A stretch of 54,604 nucleotides of DNA from a bacterium (GCA_030429975.1 JAUIGB010000003.1:1-54604); one strand, 5' to 3'. Shown: positions 1-7,944, numbered from the stretch's first letter. The notes: a model not told the origin generated them from the letters alone. Program-made: numbers and translations.

Positions 1-2
1 TA

Positions 3-164
3 GGACACCCTGCCGTCGTTGAAAATGACGGCAAATACTACTTGTTCTACCATAAAGGCTCGTTCGACGAAAACGGGAAAATGAACGATCGCAGTACATA
101 TATGCAAGAAATCAAATTCGACGGAGATTCTATCCTTCCGCTGGACCACGTCAATCGTCGCTAA
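3..164 (+). CDS. C-terminal fragment of a glycoside hydrolase, probably of the GH43-like beta-propeller type
   Basis: The frame is open from the left edge and stops at TAA 162-164, so only the last 53 residues are present. They contain GHPAVVENDGKYYLFYHKG, where the dGkYYLFYH stretch resembles the last blade of five-bladed beta-propeller glycosidases (GH43, GH32 and GH130 relatives). The end, DHVNRR, is short and charged. It would fit the carbohydrate-active enzymes later in the window, but no catalytic residue lies in this fragment, so neither substrate nor family can be fixed. Confidence 0.6.
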   Translation, partial: GHPAVVENDGKYYLFYHKGSFDENGKMNDRSTYMQEIKFDGDSILPLDHVNRR

Positions 165-199
165 TAACCACCGTGTATCTGTGTTAGTATACATATACT

Positions 200-817
200 A
201 TGTCATCGTCTGAATATGCAAACAGTCGCAAGCCCGATTCAACAAATAGAGGGGCTTCCGGTGGTTGTGAAAGCATCGAAAAATACATCACGAAATTTAA
301 TACCCTCCATAGTATCAACAAGTTACGGGGCGAAACATTTGCCCAGCCATTAGCATTGATGGCGGGAAATATACTATCCGGGGGCCAAATGGTTCAAGGT
401 TCAACGGTACGCGAGAGCCAAGTCGGCGGAGTTCGCGTCAACTTTGATACCCGAGAAAAACGAGTTGTACCCGGTCGCATTCCACTAAGACTTATGTCGG
501 ATGTTCCGGGAGTCTTGCCAGAAGAATTAAAGATTGGACAAGTGCTAGAGAGTGGCTGTGTAGTTTTGGATAGCCCCAAACATACGGGTTCCAACCCAGA
601 AAGACACAACCAGGACGAAGTCGGCGTCGCCCTGACTCACTACAAAAATGGCGGTTTCATAACCATGCCGTCCGACCTAGAAATCGCAGTTTGGGGTAAT
701 TTGGAGGATGTAAATTCATCTACCATGTTTGGGAAGTTCGTACTAGAAAGGCTAGCCCTACTACGTCGTCCAGTAAAAGAAAATATCAGTGATATACTGA
801 AAAGATTCGACGACTAA
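200..817 (+). CDS. hypothetical protein, 205 aa
   Basis: I do not recognise this protein. It has no signal peptide or membrane segment. The first 35 residues are polar and probably disordered; the rest mixes beta-like stretches (the VLESGCVVLDS region) with a helical C-terminus (FGKFVLERLALLRRP). The start is supported by a -10-like TATACA at 188-193 exactly 6 bp before the ATG, so the message is probably leaderless. It is followed after 12 nt by a gene with a strong ribosome binding site, and the two probably form a bicistron. The context suggests no function. Confidence 0.7.
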   Translation: MSSSEYANSRKPDSTNRGASGGCESIEKYITKFNTLHSINKLRGETFAQPLALMAGNILSGGQMVQGSTVRESQVGGVRVNFDTREKRVVPGRIPLRLMSDVPGVLPEELKIGQVLESGCVVLDSPKHTGSNPERHNQDEVGVALTHYKNGGFITMPSDLEIAVWGNLEDVNSSTMFGKFVLERLALLRRPVKENISDILKRFDD

Positions 818-829
818 AGGAGACACATA

Positions 830-1432
830 ATGGAACGAAACGAGACTAATCGTAAAAGCGAAATTGGACGAAAAGCCACTAGAGGCCTAGGGATCGCAGC
901 TATGTTTGGTGGTTTTTTGGCAATAGATGTTTCGGCTTGTGCTGTTATGGCTAGCACAGACCACCAGAATAGAAACGCAATAGCGGCACGCGACAGCCTA
1001 TTCCAAGCCGTAGCCGAATCAACCGGTTCATCGTACACCGATATTTCTGGACCAAACCGCAATATGGCCGGACGGTTTATTGATCAAGATCACATGATGG
1101 TTGGCCTAGGTAAGCCGTCTGATATTCCTGCCTCTCTAGATTTCCTAGAACAGGCCTCCGAGCACCTGGAAGAGGACAGGCTCAATCAAGACGTCAAGCA
1201 AGCGATTGATATTGAGCTGTCCGAAAGTCGTCAAGACCCTCCAGAGGGAGAAGAGATTAGCGAATACAGCGAGCGCGTCCTAAACATGGCAAAAGACACG
1301 TTTACTAACGCGAACAATGGTCTAATGATTGATAATACTGACGCAAAAATCTTTGGCACGTCAGCCGGGGTTATGGCACTGGGCGCAGGCGTCACTGCTC
1401 TGTCATTTTGGCGACGTAATAAAAAATCATAG
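830..1432 (+). CDS. hypothetical two-TM protein, 200 aa
   Basis: This is an unrecognised protein with one hydrophobic segment near the N-terminus (about residues 19-42, GLGIAAMFGGFLAIDVSA) and one at the extreme C-terminus (about 176-194, SAGVMALGAGVTALSFW), followed by a basic RRNKKS tail. The roughly 130 residues between them are acidic and helix-rich, and would form a loop on one face of the membrane. AAAGGAG at 816-822 lies 7 nt before the ATG and overlaps the stop of the preceding gene, so the two are translationally close. The 3' end overlaps the convergent gene by 6 bp. Confidence 0.72.
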   Translation: MERNETNRKSEIGRKATRGLGIAAMFGGFLAIDVSACAVMASTDHQNRNAIAARDSLFQAVAESTGSSYTDISGPNRNMAGRFIDQDHMMVGLGKPSDIPASLDFLEQASEHLEEDRLNQDVKQAIDIELSESRQDPPEGEEISEYSERVLNMAKDTFTNANNGLMIDNTDAKIFGTSAGVMALGAGVTALSFWRRNKKS

Positions 1433-1774
1433 TTTTTTATATTTGCTATGGCTCTCGTTCAGGGTTCGGTGTACTTTACTGCATTGACGTTTGCGTCTAT
1501 CGGCCTCGGCGCGAGATTCGGTAAATGGCTCGCCCAGGCAATCCGCGACCATTGTATGATTGCCGTCCCTATCTGTCTCTACGGTTATGTTTAGAACGCA
1601 ACTACCTAACTCTCCAAAAAGGTTACAGCCCCTACATATGTCGCGGTTTGATTTTTGTTCCATGCCTTCTAAGGAGTCGGATTCGTCTGGCGAAAAAACC
1701 TCGGCAGTGTCGTCTGACACGGGAGTTCTAGAACTGTATTCCCAGCCATAGACTTCTCTGCGGTATATCGGCAT
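1427..1774 (-). CDS. hypothetical Cys-containing protein, 115 aa
   Basis: This is an unrecognised soluble protein. The middle carries five cysteines, beginning CRGC and then a spaced Cys after NLFGELGS, followed by two later ones. That pattern could bind a metal or form disulfides, but it matches no zinc-finger spacing I know. A -10 TATAAT (forward 1798-1803) and a GGAGG ribosome binding site upstream of the ATG support a real gene with a leader of about 20 nt, unlike its leaderless neighbours. It overlaps the convergent gene 830-1432 by 6 bp. Confidence 0.6.
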   Translation of the reverse strand: MPIYRREVYGWEYSSRTPVSDDTAEVFSPDESDSLEGMEQKSNRDICRGCNLFGELGSCVLNITVETDRDGNHTMVADCLGEPFTESRAEADRRKRQCSKVHRTLNESHSKYKKL

Positions 1775-1848
1775 ATTACGAATCCTCCGTACATCTCATT
1801 ATACACGCGCTTGTGCTACGTGCCTCGTAATGGTTTAATTATCGTACT

Positions 1849-2784
1849 ATGGGATATAGCTCCGAAGAAGGTATATTTGGCAGGTTTCGAAAATACCGCA
1901 ATAATTCAAATAGCGAAACGATTTCTCCAGAGTCGGGTCATGACTATCGTATAGACCGCATAAAATCACGCATGGGTCGCGGTGCCGTTACGAGAGGACA
2001 CCTAGTCTACCCCGTGGATAAACCAGATGATCCTATGCGTGCCTTGTACCTCAACGGATTTATGACACCAAGAAATGCGTATTTAGATAACGCCAGTGAA
2101 CTAGCACGCCTAGGTATCGCGACCGCTCTTTTCGACACCAGGAGAATCATTAATTTACGTGACATAGAAAACCCTATTCAGCCAGCGATAGACGGCGGAA
2201 TACATATGCTAGACATCATGGACGATAACGAGATAGGTGGTGACACGGCCGCCATCGGTCATTCAATGGGTGGTCTTACCGCCGCTAGTATAGCCATCCA
2301 GGACCGAAGGATTGATTATTATATTGGTGACGCGATAGCAGGTATAGAACACGATAAAATGTGGCGACAGCATTTAAAAAATCGTAAAAAGGTTCAGAGA
2401 GGTATAACTGCCCCTCTTGTCAGTATGTTGGTCAAGCGTAGCGACCGACTGAGCACGATTAGCGAATACGTGGCTGACTTCATACACAACCCAACTCAAA
2501 AAGCCCTGCAGGGTCTCATGTTGTGTCGTGACCCAGAGATATCAAGATATTTTAAAGTGTTGAATAATATAGATGTGCCGATTGCGGTACTGTTGCAAAA
2601 ACACGACGAGTTTTTCGCGCACGACAGACAGCGAGTTGAGATAGACAAGGACCTGGAGGTTTTTGGAACGGTCATAGACGTTGATGGTGCGCACATGCAC
2701 GCGAACTTTCGGCCTTTAGAAAATGCCAGGCTTCGTGCCGAAACTATGAAAATGCTACACAATCAAAAACGAAAAGCACTGTAA
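1849..2784 (+). CDS. alpha/beta-hydrolase family protein, 311 aa
   Basis: The nucleophile elbow GHSMGG sits near the middle of the chain (in AAIGHSMGGLTAASIA), as in alpha/beta-hydrolase serine esterases and lipases. A C-terminal DGAHMHANF supplies a plausible catalytic His. The first 45 residues are polar and not part of the fold, and there is no signal peptide. The substrate cannot be deduced. The start follows an AT-rich TTTAATTAT about 6-8 bp upstream, compatible with a leaderless message. The stop codon TAA lies inside the operator of the next gene. Confidence 0.78.
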   Translation: MGYSSEEGIFGRFRKYRNNSNSETISPESGHDYRIDRIKSRMGRGAVTRGHLVYPVDKPDDPMRALYLNGFMTPRNAYLDNASELARLGIATALFDTRRIINLRDIENPIQPAIDGGIHMLDIMDDNEIGGDTAAIGHSMGGLTAASIAIQDRRIDYYIGDAIAGIEHDKMWRQHLKNRKKVQRGITAPLVSMLVKRSDRLSTISEYVADFIHNPTQKALQGLMLCRDPEISRYFKVLNNIDVPIAVLLQKHDEFFAHDRQRVEIDKDLEVFGTVIDVDGAHMHANFRPLENARLRAETMKMLHNQKRKAL

Positions 2785-2797
2785 AGTTTGCTTTACA
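2780..2797. promoter_or_regulatory. palindromic operator, copy 1, before the Xre gene
   Basis: The inverted repeat TGTAAAG-TTTG-CTTTACA overlaps the stop of the preceding gene and ends 24 bp before the ATG of the Xre-type gene. TTTACA (2792-2797), in its right arm, is a usable -35 element. The same arms recur at 3388-3405 before the next operon, which marks this as a specific binding site, most simply for the adjacent repressor acting on itself. Confidence 0.75.
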
Positions 2798-2821
2798 TAC
2801 AATCTGTTATAGACTGTACAT

Positions 2822-3037
2822 ATGAGAGCAAAAGAAACTGTCAGGAGTGATCTGACTAGTCGTCGCAAAAAGCTAGGACTCACCCAAGAGGATCTGGCGA
2901 AAAAAGTAGGCGTCACTAGACAGACGATAATCGCCATAGAAAAGGGCGACTACGTTCCTTCGGTTTTGCTAGCTTTAAAAATCGCGAAGATATTCGACGA
3001 ATCTGTAGAAAGGATTTTCAAATATGAAGAAAAGTAG
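2822..3037 (+). CDS. Xre-family HTH transcriptional regulator (YozG-like), 71 aa
   Basis: This is a single-domain cro/C1-type helix-turn-helix protein. LGLTQEDLAKKVGVTRQTIIAIEKGDYVPS covers helices 2-4, and VGVTRQTIIAIE is the recognition part. It ends with the IFKYEEK tail typical of small YozG-like regulators. Such proteins are commonly co-transcribed with a small membrane protein, and the downstream gene overlaps by 14 bp. A TGTAAAG-N4-CTTTACA operator lies just upstream and another before the gene at 3461, so it most likely represses both its own unit and the DipZ unit. The inducing signal is not visible. Confidence 0.9.
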   Translation: MRAKETVRSDLTSRRKKLGLTQEDLAKKVGVTRQTIIAIEKGDYVPSVLLALKIAKIFDESVERIFKYEEK

Positions 3038-3386
3038 AATTTCTGAATGGTTATTGGCGCTCGCGACAATCGTAGCGCTGGTATTGATAGTCAATCCTTT
3101 CGGAATTATCATGACTTCCGCCTACACGCTAATGATACTGATGTTACTAGGTATAGCGGTCATTGCTTTTGGGGTTTTTGTCTGGCGCGAGGACTATCAT
3201 GACGAACGAGAAGAATTATATGCTATGAAGGCTGGTAGGTTGTCGTACTTCGTTGGCGGCGCGGTGCTAGTTCTAGCGATCACCATTCAGACCCTCGACC
3301 ATACTTTGGATATATGGCTAGTCATAGCGCTAGCTTCAATGGTACTCACGAAACTCGTCGTGAGCGCCTGGCATCAGACAAGATAA
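3024..3386 (+). CDS. small multi-TM membrane protein (DUF2178-like), 120 aa
   Basis: Four hydrophobic segments are visible: about residues 9-28, 33-53, 74-94 and 98-114. The loop after the second contains WREDYHDEREELYAMKAGR. The DERE motif followed by a small basic stretch is typical of DUF2178-like partners of YozG-type regulators. It overlaps the regulator by 14 bp, so the two are translationally coupled. In such pairs the membrane protein is thought to sense or transmit a signal to the regulator, but nothing here proves that. Confidence 0.8.
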   Translation: MKKSRISEWLLALATIVALVLIVNPFGIIMTSAYTLMILMLLGIAVIAFGVFVWREDYHDEREELYAMKAGRLSYFVGGAVLVLAITIQTLDHTLDIWLVIALASMVLTKLVVSAWHQTR

Positions 3387-3406
3387 ATGTAAAGTTGACT
3401 TTACAT
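3387..3406. promoter_or_regulatory. palindromic operator, copy 2, before the Met-rich/dipZ operon
   Basis: ATGTAAAG-TTGA-CTTTACAT has 8-bp perfect arms and shares both 7-bp core arms with the site at 2780-2797. Only the 4-bp centre differs. It lies 1 bp after the stop of the membrane protein and overlaps a TTGACT (3396-3401) that could act as a -35, with TATATT 16 bp on. A bound repressor would block RNA polymerase here. Confidence 0.8.
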
Positions 3407-3428
3407 TTTGCCTAGGTTATATTGACTA

Positions 3429-3460
3429 TATAATACCTAACATAAAGGAGGGATATCCCT
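3429..3460 (+). promoter_or_regulatory. -10 element and structured ribosome binding site of the 3461 gene
   Basis: TATAAT at 3429-3434 is a good -10, with a weak -35 (TTTTGC 3406-3411) at 17 bp inside the operator edge. AAAGGAGG (3444-3451) is a strong Shine-Dalgarno. It runs into a 12-nt palindrome AGGGATATCCCT (3449-3460) ending just before the ATG, which could form a small hairpin and partly hide the site. Confidence 0.55.
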
Positions 3461-3754
3461 ATGAACAAAGGTTTAATAGTCGCGATAGTAGTTGCCGCAC
3501 TGGCCGTTGGCGGCGGAGCCTACTACGTAATGTCACAGCAACAAAATGAAAACAACAATGCCACCGACACCAGCCAGGACGCAATGGACAAAGAAGATGA
3601 CGCCATGATGGCAGACGAAAAAATGACTGGTGACGCCATGGAAAAAGACGACGCGATGAAAAAAGATGATGCCATGGAGAAAGATGACAAAATGTCACAC
3701 GATGATTCCATGACGCCCGAAGAAGAAGCCATGATGCAGAAGGAAGAGCAGTAA
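3461..3754 (+). CDS. membrane-anchored Met/Asp/Lys-rich low-complexity protein, 97 aa
   Basis: An N-terminal hydrophobic segment (about residues 4-24, LIVAIVVAALAVGGGAYYVM) has no lipobox, so it acts as an uncleaved anchor or signal. The rest, probably extracytoplasmic, is a degenerate repeat around K-D-D-A-M, with Met roughly every 5-7 residues among Asp, Glu and Lys. Such Met-rich acidic tracts are known from periplasmic copper-binding and oxidant-scavenging proteins, but no exact family is recognisable. It shares an operon with the DipZ-like thiol reductase 2 nt downstream, which favours a role in metal or redox handling outside the membrane (inference). Confidence 0.75.
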   Translation: MNKGLIVAIVVAALAVGGGAYYVMSQQQNENNNATDTSQDAMDKEDDAMMADEKMTGDAMEKDDAMKKDDAMEKDDKMSHDDSMTPEEEAMMQKEEQ

Positions 3755-3756
3755 CA

Positions 3757-5463
3757 ATGCTGTTTGTATTACTGGCATTTTTTGCAGGCGTCATAACCGT
3801 TTTTGCACCGTGTGTATTCGCACTATTGCCAGTAATCGTGGGTGGATCAATCAGTGGTGATGTGCATGACAAACGAAGACCGTTTATCATCGTGGCCAGT
3901 ATGGCCGCATCACTGCTGATATTTACCTTACTTTTAAAAGCCACGACATTATTTATCGATATTCATCCGGCATTTATTACGGGAATAGCCGGCGGCATAA
4001 TTATCACCTTGGGATTCTTTCTGTTATTCCCCATGCTATACGATCGCATAATAGTCGCGCTTAATCTGCAAGCAAAATCTCAACAACTGCTAGGAAAAGG
4101 AAATGGTCGAGGTCCTTTGATCGGAGCGATTATTACCGGCGCTGCCCTCGGGCCAGTTTTTTCTAGTTGCAGCCCCGTGTATGCCTACATACTCGCAAGC
4201 ATACTACCGGTAGATTTTACGGTCGCAATGGCTTATATGCTGGCATATATAGCCGGCCTCAGCATGATGCTACTACTGATAGGCTTTTTGGGGCAGAAAT
4301 TGGTACGAAGATTAAAATGGGCAAGTGACCCGCGCGGTGTGTTCACGAAATTCATCGCTATATTATTCATTGCGGTTGGATTATTGATCATATCAGGCTA
4401 TGACAAGAAGTTCCAAACATTCATCGCAGAATACACTCCTTTTGATTTCGATCATATATCGGCAGAGTTAATCCCAAAAACAAATCCTACCGAATCGGGC
4501 GGCTTGTTCGCGAAAAACGTATTAAACGTCAGGCCGTACAAGGCACCAGAATTAGTAGGATTAGAGAACTGGATCAACAGCAAACCTCTTATGCTTGCCG
4601 ATCTCCAAGGCAAGGTCGTATTGATAGATTTTTGGACGTATAGCTGTATCAACTGTATTCGTACCCAACCATATCTAAAAGATTGGTATGAAACATATCA
4701 CGACGAAGGTTTTGAAATAATTGGAGTACATGCGCCTGAATTCGCATTCGAGCGCGTACCCGAAAACGTGGAACAAGCCACGAAAGATGCCGGACTAACC
4801 TACCCAATTGCTCTGGATAACGATTTCGCCACGTGGCGTGCGTACGAAAACAGATACTGGCCAGCCACGTATCTAATAGACAAGGACGGCAACATACGAA
4901 GAACCCATTTTGGGGAGGGAGAATATAAAGAACAGGAGCGGGCAATACGACAACTACTATCAGAAGATAGTACCAGCCTACCCGAAGCCACTACGACAGG
5001 CAAGGAAAAGGATTCAGTCAGCAGACAGCAGACACGAGAGACGTATCTCGGTCTCGATCGAAGCGAGGCTTTTGGCGGAGATAGGCAGGTCGCTGGCGAA
5101 CATATCTACAAAATCACAGATCCACCATATGCGAACACGTGGACAATAGGCGGAACATGGCAAACGGATGATGAAAGTATTACGGCAGTCCGAAATGGGA
5201 TTTTTCGATTTCGAGTCTCTGCCAAGGATGTTTATCTCGTTGCTGAATCACATCGTGAAACAGGCAAGATAACCGTGCATATCGACGGAAAACCAGTTAG
5301 CACTATCAATGCGGCGGGTCGAGACGTCAATGACTCTGTCGCAACCATCACGAAAGCACGATTATACAGAATCGCCAGCTTTAATACATTTCAACGAGAT
5401 ATCCTCGTCGAACTCAAAGTGAGTGATGGCGTTCAAATAAATGCCTTCACGTTTGGAAGTTAG
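3757..5463 (+). CDS. dipZ: DipZ-like thiol-disulfide reductase: CcdA membrane domain, thioredoxin-like domain and C-terminal domain, 568 aa
   Basis: Residues 1 to about 215 form a CcdA-type membrane domain with both conserved Cys regions (TVFAPCVFALLP and SSCSPVYAY). About 255-395 is a TlpA/AhpC-type redoxin with the active site SCINC. The C-terminus (about 430-568) resembles the jelly-roll domain of mycobacterial DipZ. The protein would carry electrons from cytoplasmic thioredoxin through CcdA to extracytoplasmic substrates. The three-domain order and length fit DipZ. It starts 2 nt after the Met-rich protein, with GGAAGAG upstream, and is placed under the second operator. Confidence 0.88.
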   Translation: MLFVLLAFFAGVITVFAPCVFALLPVIVGGSISGDVHDKRRPFIIVASMAASLLIFTLLLKATTLFIDIHPAFITGIAGGIIITLGFFLLFPMLYDRIIVALNLQAKSQQLLGKGNGRGPLIGAIITGAALGPVFSSCSPVYAYILASILPVDFTVAMAYMLAYIAGLSMMLLLIGFLGQKLVRRLKWASDPRGVFTKFIAILFIAVGLLIISGYDKKFQTFIAEYTPFDFDHISAELIPKTNPTESGGLFAKNVLNVRPYKAPELVGLENWINSKPLMLADLQGKVVLIDFWTYSCINCIRTQPYLKDWYETYHDEGFEIIGVHAPEFAFERVPENVEQATKDAGLTYPIALDNDFATWRAYENRYWPATYLIDKDGNIRRTHFGEGEYKEQERAIRQLLSEDSTSLPEATTTGKEKDSVSRQQTRETYLGLDRSEAFGGDRQVAGEHIYKITDPPYANTWTIGGTWQTDDESITAVRNGIFRFRVSAKDVYLVAESHRETGKITVHIDGKPVSTINAAGRDVNDSVATITKARLYRIASFNTFQRDILVELKVSDGVQINAFTFGS

Positions 5464-5537
5464 CTTTTTTTAATAACACCAGTGTTCATCTGATACGTTT
5501 GTGATAGTAGCCATAATGTGGTATCGTAAAAAATACT

Positions 5538-6506
5538 ATGTCACATGAATCGATAAGAGCTGTTGACTATACTACAGAAAAAGGCGCAGAAAAAAAGCTC
5601 CTCATTATTCCGACTGACAACCCTCTCCGTGATATCATCAAGCCCCCTGAAGGCCCGCGCGTTTATCGCGAGAGGCTGGGCGCCGAGATTAGCGGTAAGG
5701 CAATCGATGATATATTTTTCTATCGTCAAGATCCACAGGAAGCCGAATTTGAGCATAGTGAGTTTGATCACCTAAAAATGGGAGGTTTATGGACAATTGG
5801 CCATCACTACACCAAACAAGCTATCGAGATGGCACAACATGGTCACGACTTTGCTACGTTCGTACCAAACTTCAACTATCCAGTTCTGCGCCCGCTCTAT
5901 GACTCACAGCTACGTAAATCGCCTTACATTTGGCACGCAAAGAATGGTTTGCAGGTAGCCAAGGCCGTCCTACGGCATACCGGCAAAGACAAGCTTCGTA
6001 TTAGCGGACATTCATACGCTGGGCACACCGTTACTCATCTCGTCTCGCATAAGCCAAAACTATTCGAAAGCGTCGTCCTGGAAGATCCATCCGGACCCAC
6101 GACACATGACGTCAAGCCAGTAGAACTGGTACAAAAGGAGCTTTTACCGGCACTGCAAATTATGGGCGAAGACTTGCACATGTTGCCACCAAACACCAAA
6201 GAGCGAAGTATTCGGCGCATTACCGACCACGGTATTCATGCGGGTCGTGAATTGATTGGCCTTAAAACAATTCGTCCAGACTTTAGAAAAAATCTCAAAG
6301 AAATGCGTGATGCGGGCGTACCCGTAGGCCTGTTACTCCTTAGTCGTTCGGCAATCTTCAACGCCGTTCACATGCGAGCCGTCGCCGAAAGAGAAAACAT
6401 GTTCGATCTCATCGATGAAGTAGACGAATACCACATTGCGCCGAACATTCGTCCGGCCTCGGTCAACGAAACAGAGCGTGATATGTTCGACCAATTAGCC
6501 GCCTAG
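5538..6506 (+). CDS. alpha/beta-hydrolase family protein, 322 aa
   Basis: The nucleophile elbow is GHSYAG (in RISGHSYAGHTVTHLV). A VVLEDPSGP stretch follows the next strand, and a late EYHIAPN could hold the catalytic His. There is no signal peptide, so it is predicted to be cytoplasmic. It is not close in sequence to the other hydrolase at 1849-2784 apart from the general fold. The substrate is unknown. The ATG follows TAAAAA with 5-6 bp spacing, consistent with a leaderless start. The 74 bp after dipZ show no clear terminator. Confidence 0.8.
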   Translation: MSHESIRAVDYTTEKGAEKKLLIIPTDNPLRDIIKPPEGPRVYRERLGAEISGKAIDDIFFYRQDPQEAEFEHSEFDHLKMGGLWTIGHHYTKQAIEMAQHGHDFATFVPNFNYPVLRPLYDSQLRKSPYIWHAKNGLQVAKAVLRHTGKDKLRISGHSYAGHTVTHLVSHKPKLFESVVLEDPSGPTTHDVKPVELVQKELLPALQIMGEDLHMLPPNTKERSIRRITDHGIHAGRELIGLKTIRPDFRKNLKEMRDAGVPVGLLLLSRSAIFNAVHMRAVAERENMFDLIDEVDEYHIAPNIRPASVNETERDMFDQLAA

Positions 6507-6558
6507 GAGTCTGATCCCCCTCCTTATCGCCCAATCCGTCTGTTATAATATCTTTAAT

Positions 6559-6632
6559 GGCGCGTTGGCCGAGAAGTTAGGCACTGGTCTGCAAAACCAG
6601 TTAGACGGGGGCGGTACCCGTACGTGCCTCCA
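6559..6632 (+). tRNA. tRNA-Cys (GCA)
   Basis: The acceptor GGCGCGT pairs with ACGTGCC (one G-U), followed by T and an encoded CCA. The anticodon stem CTGGT/ACCAG encloses the loop CTGCAAA, giving anticodon GCA. A TATAAT -10 lies at 6544-6549, 9 bp upstream of the mature end. Confidence 0.95.
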
Positions 6633-6650
6633 TGAGTTTATTATAAATAT

Positions 6651-7040
6651 ATGAAATCCGTAGTTATTTGTGGTTCAAAAAAGTATAGGCGCGAGATTGC
6701 GTCTTTTTGCAAGAAACTAGAAAAGCTAGGCGTAATGGTGTTCGAGCCAAGTATCCAGCAACCTATATTCGAAAACGAAATGATCCATTCCGACTATGTG
6801 ACGGGTAAATTATTCAAGGGTTTGACCCTAGAGCACCTGGACTGGATTCGAAAAGCAGATGTCTGCTATGTTTATAACAAAGATAGCTATGCTGGCGTGA
6901 GCGTTACCATAGAAATGGCATATGCCAGCGCGCTAGGAAAGCCTATCATTGCCCTTGAACCAAAAACGGGCGACCCTTGTCGCGATACATTGATTGATAA
7001 AGTCATTACTACACCACAATCACTGGTAAAAGTGTTATAA
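6651..7040 (+). CDS. nucleoside 2-deoxyribosyltransferase-like protein, 129 aa
   Basis: The short Rossmann-like fold starts KSVVICGSKKYRREI. Near the end, YAGVSVTIEMAYASALGKPI is the motif in which the Glu is the catalytic nucleophile of nucleoside 2-deoxyribosyltransferases and related DUF4406-like proteins. The length fits. Family members exchange or hydrolyse the base of nucleosides, but many relatives have other substrates, so the reaction is unproven. It sits between two tRNA genes. The TATTAT at 6639-6644 lies 6 bp before the ATG, and the stop codon overlaps the -10 of the following tRNA-Leu. Confidence 0.72.
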   Translation: MKSVVICGSKKYRREIASFCKKLEKLGVMVFEPSIQQPIFENEMIHSDYVTGKLFKGLTLEHLDWIRKADVCYVYNKDSYAGVSVTIEMAYASALGKPIIALEPKTGDPCRDTLIDKVITTPQSLVKVL

Positions 7041-7052
7041 TTTGTTGAGAAT

Positions 7053-7140
7053 GCGCGGGTGCTGGAATTGGTAGACAGTGCAGACTTAAAATCTGTTGGT
7101 TGAATAAACCGTGCGGGTTCAAGTCCCGCCCCGCGCACCA
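7053..7140 (+). tRNA. tRNA-Leu (UAA)
   Basis: GCGCGGG pairs with CCCGCGC, followed by A and an encoded CCA. The anticodon stem and loop, CAGAC-TTAAAAT-CTG, gives UAA. The long variable arm (around TTGGTTGAATAAACCG) is as expected for class II tRNA-Leu. The -10 TATAAT is at 7036-7041, over the stop codon of the previous gene. Confidence 0.95.
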
Positions 7141-7142
7141 AT

Positions 7143-7182
7143 AAATAAAAATCCATATGGATATCCATATGGATTTTTATTT
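7143..7182. terminator. 40-nt perfect palindrome, bidirectional terminator
   Basis: The two halves are exact reverse complements. The core arms AAAAATCCATATGGAT (from 7147) and ATCCATATGGATTTTT (to 7178) are extended by AAAT and ATTT on the outside. A long stem with T-runs on both strands can stop tRNA-Leu transcription from the left and slipin transcription from the right. The same 32-nt core recurs after the other tRNA-Leu at 19794. Confidence 0.8.
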
Positions 7183-7188
7183 TGGATA

Positions 7189-7944
7189 CTACTTGGAATT
7201 AATCAGCTTGCCAACCGTATCGGCAAGGTCTGCCGGCAATACGAATAGCGTCTTTTGGCTAGGTTGTTCTGATATCTTTTCCAGCGTCTGTAATGTTCGA
7301 ACGTTGATACCACCCTTGACCTTCAGTAGCGTGCCGGCTGCCTCTGCGACGATGCTAGCGGCGGCCTTTTCACCCTCGGCCGTAATGATTACGGCACGAC
7401 GCTCACGTTCTGCCTCGGCCTGCTTGGCCATGGCGCGTTTCATTTCCTGGGCTAGCTCTATGTTCTGAATCTTTACAGCCTCGACATCGATTCCCCATTG
7501 ATCCGTCTGTTTGTCGACGATTTCCTTGATCAACTTGCTCATTTCATCGCGCTTTGTCAGAACATCATCCAAATCAGCATTACCGATTACATCGCGTAGT
7601 GCCGCCTGCGCGAACTGGCTAGTACCATAAATATAATCCGTAATTTCCAGCACCGCCCTATCCGGTTTTACGGCACGAAGATATACGACCGCATCGACGT
7701 TGATTGTCACGTTGTCCCTGGTTATAACCTCTTGCTTGCTAACATCAATAGGCGTTGATCGCACGTCTACACGTATCATGCGTTGAATTATTGGAAACAC
7801 CAGTCGAAAGCCAGGCTGTCGCATACCGGTGTACCTACCCAACGTCAAGACCACGCCTCTCTCGTATTGATTCACTATCTTTATGCTAGCCAATAGATAG
7901 ACTACTATCGCGCCCAGAACATACCAATACCATCCAAATTCCAT
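7189..7944 (-). CDS. slipin (SPFH/band 7, stomatin-like) membrane protein, 251 aa
   Basis: One N-terminal membrane segment (about residues 5-23) is followed by NQYERGVVLTLGRYTGMRQPG, the usual entry to a band 7 domain. The helical region EVDKQTDQWGIDVEAVKIQNIEL and the coiled coil rich in Ala and Glu (MAKQAEAERERRAVIITAEGE) complete the SPFH layout. Slipins form membrane-bound oligomers and often pair with an NfeD protease, but none is next to it here. A -10 (forward 7968-7973) and an AGGAGG ribosome binding site give it its own promoter just after ddl. Confidence 0.92.
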   Translation of the reverse strand: MEFGWYWYVLGAIVVYLLASIKIVNQYERGVVLTLGRYTGMRQPGFRLVFPIIQRMIRVDVRSTPIDVSKQEVITRDNVTINVDAVVYLRAVKPDRAVLEITDYIYGTSQFAQAALRDVIGNADLDDVLTKRDEMSKLIKEIVDKQTDQWGIDVEAVKIQNIELAQEMKRAMAKQAEAERERRAVIITAEGEKAAASIVAEAAGTLLKVKGGINVRTLQTLEKISEQPSQKTLFVLPADLADTVGKLINSK

